Positions 42,307 through 48,423 of a stretch of 48,423 nucleotides of DNA are shown one piece after another. The DNA lies in contig DRGS01000148.1 in NCBI GenBank assembly GCA_011053245.1, positions 1 to 48,423 of the forward strand. The letters are read 5' to 3'. The translations under genes and the position numbers were made by a program. The number at the start of each line of letters is the position of its first letter. Positions within the stretch are counted from its first letter, which is position 1. Below the pieces are notes generated by a model that saw only the letters and a list, made by a program, of their open reading frames with translations, was not told the origin of the DNA and did not search any database. This DNA comes from Phycisphaerales bacterium (lineage in GTDB: Bacteria; Planctomycetota; Phycisphaerae; Sedimentisphaerales; Anaerohalosphaeraceae).

Positions 42307-43280
42307 TCCCGCCGGCAAGTACCAATGTTACCGGTGAAGTCGTTGCGATCACAGCTTGCCGGGATTACTCCGAAGCCAATGTCGATCGCGCTATACAGAG
42401 ACAATTTTCAATGCTCGGCACCGATACAATAATAAAACCCGGCGACCGCGTACTGATCAAGCCTAACCTCATCGCGCCGAGGCCACCCGACCATCCTGCC
42501 CAGACATCTCCTGCCGTCATACTCGCAACAGCCCGGGCACTGATCGACCTTGGCGCAAAACCCTTCGTATCGGATTCGCCGGCGTGGAACAGTCTTAACT
42601 CTTGCATAAAGGCACTCGAACTTGAGGAGCCCCTTAAAAAACTCAACGTGCCCGTCAAACCGTTCAGGAAATATAAACTCAAAAAGATAGCGGGCACACA
42701 TCTGAAGATCGCAACGATCGCTCTCGAAGCCGACCGGATCATAAATCTTCCCAAGCTAAAAACCCATCAGCAGCTCGGAGCCACCTTTGCGGTAAAGAAT
42801 ATGTTCGGCTGTGTCTGCGGAAAACAAAAAGCGGTCAAGCACTTCTCCGTCGGCAAATCCGACTACCGCTTCTGCAAAATGCTCCTCGGTATATACGAAC
42901 TGCTTGCTCCTGCTTTTACCATCATCGACAGCGTCGTCGCCATGGAGGGAAAAGGCCCCATAAGCGGCACACCCAAATCCCTCGGCTTACTTATAGGCGG
43001 GGTCGACCCCATCGCCTGCGAACTCATTTGCTCGCAGATAACGAAGCTAAACCCCGAAAAACTCCCCATCATACAAACCGCGAAAAAGTTAGGCGTTTAT
43101 TGCGATAACCCTGAAATGATAGACGTGATCGGCGACAACTACACGGATCTTATCTGCGACGACTTCCAACCCTCCGAAATGATCCCGCTGGACTTCTCGC
43201 TGGCAAGAGTGTGCAAAAGCATGGCCAAACAGATATTCTTTCTTGCCAGGAGCGCCTTCACCGGTAAATCCCGCTTGTAA
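42285..43280 (+). CDS. DUF362-family protein
   Basis: 331 residues from ATG 42285, or 325 from TTG 42303, which has a GGGGG-rich ribosome site and overlaps the previous stop. DUF362 hallmarks are GDRVLIKPNLIAP, TSPAVILATARALIDLG, RIINLPKLKTHQQLGAT, AVKNMFGCVCGKQK and DSVVAMEGKGPISGTP. Many relatives carry a C-terminal ferredoxin domain, which is absent here. The function is unknown; iron-sulfur or sulfur handling is suggested by family context. The stop codon lies within the -35 of tsaD. Confidence 0.88.
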   Translation: MYGGRELIPPASTNVTGEVVAITACRDYSEANVDRAIQRQFSMLGTDTIIKPGDRVLIKPNLIAPRPPDHPAQTSPAVILATARALIDLGAKPFVSDSPAWNSLNSCIKALELEEPLKKLNVPVKPFRKYKLKKIAGTHLKIATIALEADRIINLPKLKTHQQLGATFAVKNMFGCVCGKQKAVKHFSVGKSDYRFCKMLLGIYELLAPAFTIIDSVVAMEGKGPISGTPKSLGLLIGGVDPIACELICSQITKLNPEKLPIIQTAKKLGVYCDNPEMIDVIGDNYTDLICDDFQPSEMIPLDFSLARVCKSMAKQIFFLARSAFTGKSRL

Positions 43281-43302
43281 ATCCGCTATCTTACGCTATA
43301 AT
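43275..43302 (+). promoter_or_regulatory. Promoter of tsaD
   Basis: TTGTAA (43275-43280, containing the DUF362 stop), 16 bp, TATAAT (43297-43302). Transcription would start about seven bases later, at or just before the ATG at 43312, and no Shine-Dalgarno is present, so the mRNA may be leaderless. Confidence 0.5.
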
Positions 43303-43311
43303 TGTTTCCGC

Positions 43312-44340
43312 ATGGACAAGACAATAAACATATTAGGCATTGAAACCAGTTGCGATGAGACTGCCGCCGCGATCGTTACCGACGGTCGCGATATCCGTTC
43401 GTCGGTCGTCGCTTCGCAGGTGGAGCTTCACGCTCGTTTCGGCGGCGTTGTCCCGGAGCTTGCCTCGCGCGCCCATATGGAAGCGATCTACCCGGTCGTC
43501 TCGCAGGCTTTTGAACAAGCCGGCATGGAAACCGATGACATCGATGCCGTCGCTATCGCCAATCAGCCGGGGCTGACCGTTGCTCTAATGGTCGGAGTAA
43601 CCGCCGCCAAGACGCTGGCGTTTGCCCTCGACAAACCGCTCATTGCCATAAACCACATCCACGCACATCTCCAGTCGGCAATGATCGAGCAGGAGTCCAT
43701 CGACCTGCCCGCAGTAGCCCTGGTGGTATCGGGCGGCCACACGAGTCTCTTCGATTGCGAAAGCCCGCTGGACCTTACCCTCATCGGCTCAACAATAGAC
43801 GACGCAGCCGGAGAAGCATTTGACAAAGTAGCATCCATCCTGAACCTGCCATATCCCGGCGGGCCAAGCATAGAAAAAACCGCTAAAGATGGCGACCCCA
43901 AAGCGATAGACTTTCCCCGTTCAATGCTCGATAAGGAGTCGCTCGACTTTTCATTTAGTGGACTAAAGACCGCCGTCCTGTACTACTGTCAGGGCCAGGA
44001 CATGAAGGGCAAAAGTCAGGTTCCGGAAATGTCGCCTAAGCAGATCGCAGACATCGCGGCATCGTTTCAGGCAGCCGTCGTAGATGTACTCGTAGCAAAA
44101 ACAAAACGGGCCGCCGAAAAAATAAACGCAAAGACGGTTCTCTTAGGCGGAGGCGTCGCAGCCAATTCAGCTTTGCGAGGCGCACTTGAAGAAATGTGTA
44201 ACAAAACGAATAGAAAACTGCTCATCGCACCTAAGAATCTCTGCACCGATAACGCCGTAATGGTCGCTTCGCTTGCATGGCACAAATACAAAGCCGGCAT
44301 CTTCGCAGACCTTACCCTCGAACCGAAGGCAAGAGCATAG
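43312..44340 (+). CDS. tsaD: tRNA N6-adenosine threonylcarbamoyltransferase
   Basis: 342 residues from ATG 43312. This ASKHA-fold enzyme transfers threonylcarbamoyl-AMP to A37 of tRNAs that read ANN codons. The signature ILGIETSCDETAAAIV opens the N-terminal lobe; the metal-binding HxxxH is INHIHAHL; VSGGHTSL, AGEAFDKVA, PYPGGPSIEK and DFSFSGLKTAV are canonical; VLLGGGVAANSALR and CTDNAVMVA complete the ATP site. TsaB, TsaC and TsaE are not in the window. Its gap to larB is ten bases. Confidence 0.97.
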   Translation: MDKTINILGIETSCDETAAAIVTDGRDIRSSVVASQVELHARFGGVVPELASRAHMEAIYPVVSQAFEQAGMETDDIDAVAIANQPGLTVALMVGVTAAKTLAFALDKPLIAINHIHAHLQSAMIEQESIDLPAVALVVSGGHTSLFDCESPLDLTLIGSTIDDAAGEAFDKVASILNLPYPGGPSIEKTAKDGDPKAIDFPRSMLDKESLDFSFSGLKTAVLYYCQGQDMKGKSQVPEMSPKQIADIAASFQAAVVDVLVAKTKRAAEKINAKTVLLGGGVAANSALRGALEEMCNKTNRKLLIAPKNLCTDNAVMVASLAWHKYKAGIFADLTLEPKARA

Positions 44341-44350
44341 GAGCAAAATC

Positions 44351-45127
44351 ATGAATATCGATCATCTGGAAAAACTGCTCAAGCGGGTTAAGACCGCCGA
44401 CATAACAATTGACGAAGCTATCGAAAAACTCCGCCATCTGCCGTTTCAGGATATAGGCTTTGCGCGTATCGACCATCATCGCCAGATCAGATGCGGCTTT
44501 CCGGAGGTGATATACTGCCCCGGTAAGACGACCGAGCAGATCGTAACGATCTTTACCGAACTGGCTCAACGCGATAACAATGTCCTGGCAACCCGCGCTG
44601 AGGAAGAAACCTTCGACGCGCTCGCTGCAACAGGAAAGTTCCCGTCGGTCAGATATGAAAAACTCGCCCGCATCATCGTCCTTGAGCAAGCCCCGCTGGA
44701 GGCGTCAAATAATTATATCGCCATCGCAACCGCTGGAACCGCTGATCTGCCCGTCGCCGAAGAAGCGAAAGTTACCGCCGAAACGATGGGCCAGCGAGTA
44801 GAAATGATAAGCGACGTAGGAGTCGCGGGCATCCACCGCTTGCTTGGCCATGCCGATACCCTTGCGACCCTTAAAGACGCATCGGTCGTCATCGTCGTAG
44901 CAGGAATGGAAGGAGCGCTCGCAAGCGTAATAGGCGGACTCATCGACTCACCCGTTATCGCCGTCCCGACAAGCGTTGGCTACGGTGCAAGCTTCGAAGG
45001 GCTGGCCGCACTGCTTGCCATGCTCAACAGTTGCGCATCCGGCGTCACTGTCGTAAACATAGACAACGGATTCGGAGCCGGGTACTCAGCCGCTATGATA
45101 AACCGCAAACTCGAAAATAAAACATAA
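44351..45127 (+). CDS. larB: Pyridinium-3,5-biscarboxylate mononucleotide synthase (LarB-like)
   Basis: 258 residues with TAGGAG upstream of the ATG. LarB carboxylates and hydrolyses nicotinate adenine dinucleotide to begin the nickel-pincer nucleotide cofactor of lactate racemase. The sequence has ATAGTADLPVAEEA, VAGMEGALASVIGGLIDSPVIAVP-type PurE-like blocks and the ending VVNIDNGFGAGY. LarC and LarE are not in the window, so a LarB-type role is likely but the pathway is incomplete here. The gene lies between tsaD and nnrD. Confidence 0.93.
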   Translation: MNIDHLEKLLKRVKTADITIDEAIEKLRHLPFQDIGFARIDHHRQIRCGFPEVIYCPGKTTEQIVTIFTELAQRDNNVLATRAEEETFDALAATGKFPSVRYEKLARIIVLEQAPLEASNNYIAIATAGTADLPVAEEAKVTAETMGQRVEMISDVGVAGIHRLLGHADTLATLKDASVVIVVAGMEGALASVIGGLIDSPVIAVPTSVGYGASFEGLAALLAMLNSCASGVTVVNIDNGFGAGYSAAMINRKLENKT

Positions 45128-45139
45128 AGGAATTTTTCG

Positions 45140-45994
45140 ATGGAACAGGTAACCGATGTACCGAAATTAGCTTCGAGAGCAACCGATGCCCACAAGGGCA
45201 CTTTCGGCAAGGTTCTTATCGTAGGCGGTTCGGTCGGAATGAGCGGCGCTGTCGCCCTTGCAGGCAAAGCGGCCCTTCGCAGCGGTGCGGGACTGGTCCG
45301 CATCGCAACACCCCAAAGCGTTCTGCCCATCGTAGCGGCTATCGATCCATGCTATACAACGATCCCGCTTGCAGTCGATGACGATGGTTGCATTGCTTCG
45401 GCGGCGATCGCTACGGTTCTTGACCAGATCACGCAAAATGACGTCACCGCCTTCGGGCCGGGTATCGGTCAGAGCAGAGGGGTAAGGGATGTATTAAATG
45501 TCCTGATCGCCCAACCCGATCTTCGCCTTATAATAGATGCTGACGGTCTGAACTGTCTCGCAAAGGATCCGGACTGGGTCGAGAGAAAGACCGCTTCGGT
45601 CATACTCACCCCGCACCCCGGCGAAATGAAACGATTATGGTCATCTCTATTCAGGGAACCGATACCCGGCGACAGAACCGCCCAAGCCCAGATGCTGGCC
45701 AAAGCCTGCAACTGTACCGTTATACTCAAAGGGGCAGGCACCGTCGTAACTAACGGTGAAAAGTTTTACATAAATACAACCGGCAACCCCGGCATGGCAA
45801 CGGCAGGTTCCGGCGACGTTCTTACCGGCATCATCGCTGCTTTTGTCGCACAGGGAATGACTGATTTGCACGCCGCCATCGCCGCCACTTACACACACGG
45901 ACTCGCCGGAGACATAGCCGCAAAAAAAATCGGTCAGGTAAGCCTCATCGTAACCGACATAATCCATTCCCTTCGAAAAGCGTTCAAGCTATGA
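45140..45994 (+). CDS. nnrD: ADP-dependent NAD(P)H-hydrate dehydratase
   Basis: 284 residues of the YjeF C-terminal (ribokinase-like) fold, which uses ADP or ATP to dehydrate S-NAD(P)HX. Signatures are GPGIGQSRGV, LIIDADGLNCL, VILTPHPGEMKRL, ILKGAGTVV and the catalytic loop NPGMATAGSGDVLTGI with the essential Asp. The epimerase NnrE is a separate gene at 4886-5566. Its stop overlaps the PLD-like gene start by four bases. Confidence 0.95.
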   Translation: MEQVTDVPKLASRATDAHKGTFGKVLIVGGSVGMSGAVALAGKAALRSGAGLVRIATPQSVLPIVAAIDPCYTTIPLAVDDDGCIASAAIATVLDQITQNDVTAFGPGIGQSRGVRDVLNVLIAQPDLRLIIDADGLNCLAKDPDWVERKTASVILTPHPGEMKRLWSSLFREPIPGDRTAQAQMLAKACNCTVILKGAGTVVTNGEKFYINTTGNPGMATAGSGDVLTGIIAAFVAQGMTDLHAAIAATYTHGLAGDIAAKKIGQVSLIVTDIIHSLRKAFKL

Positions 45995-46524
45995 GCAAAA
46001 CCGAACTTATCACAGGCACTGAGATATACGAAAGGGTCATCCTCGACCGCATCCCAAAGGCGAAGCACTTCCTCTGGCTCGGGACAAGCGACCTGAAAGA
46101 TCTCCACGTCGATAAGAAAGGCAAGATGGTCCCGTTCCTCGAAATACTCTCGGACCTCATAAAGAAAAACGTCTCCATCCGCCTGATCCACGCCAAGGAA
46201 CCCGGGCCGAATTTCCGCAAGGATTTCGACCGATACCCGAACCTGATAACCGGCATGGAAAGGATCCTGTGCCCCCGCATACATTTCAAATCCGTAATCG
46301 TCGACGGCCGTTTCGCCTATACCGGAAGTGCTAACCTTACTGGCGCAGGCATGGGCGCAAAGGGCAAGGACCGGCGCAACTTCGAAACCGGGATCATCAC
46401 AACGGACGAAAAAATGTTAGACAAAATAATCCAGCAGTTCGACACCCTCTGGATGGGTAAACATTGCAAATCCTGCCGCCGAAAAGAGTACTGCGCCGAC
46501 CATCACGACATCCTGAACCCATAA
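45991..46524 (+). CDS. Single-HKD phospholipase D-like protein with C-terminal Cys cluster
   Basis: 177 residues. One complete HKD motif, HFKSVIVDGRFAYTGSANLTGAG (H-x-K-x4-D plus GSAN), so the active enzyme would be a dimer, as in Nuc-type endonucleases. The N-terminal part (about 1-90) lacks a second HKD motif. The tail CKSCRRKEYCADHHD carries three cysteines and two histidines, a possible zinc site. It could be a phospholipase D-type hydrolase or a nuclease. It overlaps nnrD by four bases and is the last gene of this plus-strand run. Confidence 0.78.
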   Translation: MSKTELITGTEIYERVILDRIPKAKHFLWLGTSDLKDLHVDKKGKMVPFLEILSDLIKKNVSIRLIHAKEPGPNFRKDFDRYPNLITGMERILCPRIHFKSVIVDGRFAYTGSANLTGAGMGAKGKDRRNFETGIITTDEKMLDKIIQQFDTLWMGKHCKSCRRKEYCADHHDILNP

Positions 46525-46932
46525 AAACTTCCGTTTTAAAACCCGCTCACCAGCCGGAAACCGGCGCTTGTCAAATAATTGGTAGAAAGTCAAAAGTTTT
46601 CTGAATATTTCTTAACCCAACGACCGAAAATATCTCTGCGGGGGGCTGCGAAACGTCTGTTATATCGGACCGGCAATAAATTTCCCCTAAAGTCGTCGGC
46701 AACTTTTGCCTGATGCGGATTTATTTCTTATTTTTTAGATGTAAGTCCGTAATGACGGGCAAAATCGGCTGAAACTGTTAATAGGCCTTGAAAGGGCAAA
46801 TTATTATACCCTTATGGAGCAACAAACTGCCGCGGCGGAAATCGTATATCGTCGCAAAGAAGCTCAACCGCGTATAAGTAGTATAAGGGCGTATTTAAAA
46901 TTGTAATTGGTATTAGACGGATGGGAACACCA
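46525..46932. other. Spacer before the glycosyltransferase gene
   Basis: About 400 bp with a short hairpin GCCGG-AAA-CCGGC (46553-46565) after the PLD-like stop, but no T run. A short frame of 30 codons (46814-46906, MEQQTAAAEIVYRRKE start) precedes the glycosyltransferase. Nothing else is supported. Confidence 0.45.
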
Positions 46933-48423
46933 ATGAGTGGAAAAATTACAGCAGTACATGTTACACATGAAACCGTTGGCAAGATAGGCGGGATCGGGGC
47001 GGTTCTGGAGGGGCTTTTTACAAGCGACTCATATTTAAAAGCTGTCGAAAGATCCATCCTCGTAGGGCCGCTATTCTCGCTTGAAGGCGATGTCAGCAAC
47101 AGACTCGGCGCAGACGGCGAGGTGCTGTACTCGTCCATAGACGGAATGACAAACTCGCCGTATTGCGACAGCTTCCGCCATATCGAACATACCTACAACG
47201 TCAACATTGTTTACGGCAAGCGTACATACATAGAACCACTGACCGGAAAGAAAAGTCAGCCCGAAATCATACTCATCGAAATGTCCCGGATGAACCAGCG
47301 ACCCCTGAACGAGTTCAAGGCGAAAATGTTCACCGAGTTTGGCATACGCAGCAACATGCACGAGCACCTTTGGGAATTCGAACAGTATGTGCGGATAGCT
47401 CTGCCGGCGATCGCGGCGTTAAAGGCGATCGGCGCGGCAAACCCGGAAGGCAATACCATTGTCGTCGCGCATGAGTTCATGGGGATGCCCACAGCTCTTG
47501 CCGCCAAACTGGACCATCACGATTTCGGGACCGTCTTTTATGCCCACGAAGTCGCTACCGTCAGACCCATTGTCGAAAAACTACCCGGCCACGACACGAT
47601 GTTCTATAACGTCATGGAATGCGCCCATCAGGATGGCCTGAGTGTAACGGAAGTCTTCGGCGACCAGAGTCACAACTTCAAGCATGACCTCGTCAGCGCA
47701 TCTCGGCATTGCGATAATATTCTTGCTGTCGGCGATTTCGTCGTCGATGAACTCAGATTCATGGCACCGGAATTCTCCGCAGCCAACATCGACCTGACAT
47801 ACAACGGGATACCCGCCTATGAAATAACGCTTGAAGAGAAAAAGGAATCCCGAGCCAAACTTCAGCAGTATTGCAAAAATCTACTCGGATACAAACCCGA
47901 CTATATCTTCACTCATGTTACGAGACTGGTCCCGAGTAAGGGGCTGTGGCGCGATTTCGACGTCCTCGAACACTTAGACGCAGAGTTCGTTACCGAAGAC
48001 AGAACCGCGGTACTGTTTGTCCTGAGCACCGAAACCTGCCAGCGACATAGCCGCGACATCTACAAAATGGAAGAAGCCTACAACTGGCCCGTCGCACATC
48101 GCGAAGGAATGCCCGACATGACCGGTGGAGAAGCGCATTTCCATACCGGCGTTCAGGAATTCAACGCCAGGAGCCGCAACGTCAAGGTCGTATTCATCAA
48201 TCAATTCGGCTTTACGCGTCATCTCTGCGGACACAGAATGCCTTACGACATGGAGTTCATGGACATCCGCAAGGGCAGCGACGTCGAGTTCGGCCAGAGC
48301 ATCTACGAACCGTTCGGGATAGCACAGCTTGAGCCGCTCAGCTTCGGCGGCATCTGCGTAATAACAAATATCTGCGGGTGTGCCGGCTTCGTAAAGGTAA
48401 CCGCAAAAGGCAAAGCCGTAAAG
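46933..48423 (+). CDS. Glycogen-synthase-like glycosyltransferase, 3' end missing
   Basis: 497 codons from ATG 46933 to the window edge without a stop; the upstream in-frame ATG 46921 is an alternative. The start KITAVHVTHETVGKIGGIGAVLEGL fits the N-terminal sugar-nucleotide domain of GT5/GT4 synthases, whose K-x-G-G-[IL] loop binds ADP- or UDP-glucose. Later blocks include VVAHEFMGMPTALAAKL, FYAHEVATVRPIVE, FTHVTRLVPSKGLWRDFDVLE and the E-x7-E loop EPFGIAQLEPLSFGG. Glycogen or related glucan synthesis is likely; the exact acceptor is not fixed by sequence. Confidence 0.85.
   Translation, partial: MSGKITAVHVTHETVGKIGGIGAVLEGLFTSDSYLKAVERSILVGPLFSLEGDVSNRLGADGEVLYSSIDGMTNSPYCDSFRHIEHTYNVNIVYGKRTYIEPLTGKKSQPEIILIEMSRMNQRPLNEFKAKMFTEFGIRSNMHEHLWEFEQYVRIALPAIAALKAIGAANPEGNTIVVAHEFMGMPTALAAKLDHHDFGTVFYAHEVATVRPIVEKLPGHDTMFYNVMECAHQDGLSVTEVFGDQSHNFKHDLVSASRHCDNILAVGDFVVDELRFMAPEFSAANIDLTYNGIPAYEITLEEKKESRAKLQQYCKNLLGYKPDYIFTHVTRLVPSKGLWRDFDVLEHLDAEFVTEDRTAVLFVLSTETCQRHSRDIYKMEEAYNWPVAHREGMPDMTGGEAHFHTGVQEFNARSRNVKVVFINQFGFTRHLCGHRMPYDMEFMDIRKGSDVEFGQSIYEPFGIAQLEPLSFGGICVITNICGCAGFVKVTAKGKAVK

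Noticed and set aside
46553..46565. Hairpin after the PLD-like gene as a terminator
   Set aside because: The stem is only five base pairs and no T run follows.
1..48423. tRNA, rRNA, integrase or transposase genes
   Set aside because: None could be recognised by eye on either strand; a tRNA scan would be needed to exclude an odd tRNA.

Overview
The window looks like chromosomal DNA of a Gram-negative bacterium, most likely a planctomycete of the Phycisphaerae type. This placement is inference. It rests on a secreted HAF-repeat protein with a dockerin, a MopE-like calcium motif and a formylglycine-enzyme-like domain; on long AT-rich spacers carrying dispersed repeats; on several lineage-specific lipoproteins; and on two NtrC-type (sigma-54) regulators. 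KdsA and KdsB imply KDO-containing LPS. No rRNA, tRNA, CRISPR array, integrase or transposase was seen.

Layout. 1-2224 (minus): partial secreted mosaic protein whose last domain is interrupted by a fold-back at the window edge. 2225-3434: repeat-rich spacer. 3435-6023: membrane coiled-coil protein, nnrE and a small lipoprotein, the last two driven from overlapping divergent promoters. 6107-11153 (minus): pyrG, kdsB, a 2H phosphoesterase, an NtrC-type regulator and an Hpt protein. 11482-12509: a sigma-54-type promoter, a DUF438/hemerythrin gene and a strong terminator. 12654-19949 (plus): YihY-type membrane protein, then fmdB-leuS-CYTH-dagK-kdsA-radical SAM. 19950-21142: second repeat-rich spacer, containing an inverted relative of the first. 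21143-30252: a small membrane protein, a 1067-residue secreted HEAT/thioredoxin/propeller/S41 fusion, DUF2784, metallophosphoesterase, miaB, a YkgJ-like protein, a hairpin-bounded candidate RNA and a homocysteine methyltransferase. 30283-37936: an AT-richer, all-plus array of small accessory enzymes (four GNATs and a GNAT remnant, PPOX, M24, M29, cupin, DUF3795, an HExxH membrane protein, MFS, HAD). 37992-40540 (minus): histidine kinase plus NtrC-type regulator. 41026-46524 (plus): PilZ, lipoprotein, DUF362, tsaD, larB, nnrD and a PLD-like protein. 46933 to the end: partial glycogen-synthase-like glycosyltransferase.

How the genes fit together. KdsA, KdsB and PyrG (CTP supply) serve CMP-KDO synthesis. 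NnrE and NnrD, often fused elsewhere, are separate genes 40 kb apart and together repair NAD(P)H hydrates. MiaB and TsaD modify tRNA position 37. Each of the two NtrC-type modules lies divergent to a gene preceded by a GG-N10-GC motif, which suggests two local sigma-54 circuits (hemerythrin, and PilZ/lipoprotein/DUF362), although the second site also reads as a good sigma-70 promoter.

The least ordinary items are the four-domain S41 protease fusion, the paired composite repeats at 2.8 and 20 kb, the structured RNA candidates near 12.4 and 28.8 kb, the BRCT-like tail on a membrane coiled-coil protein, and the fold-back at the left edge.
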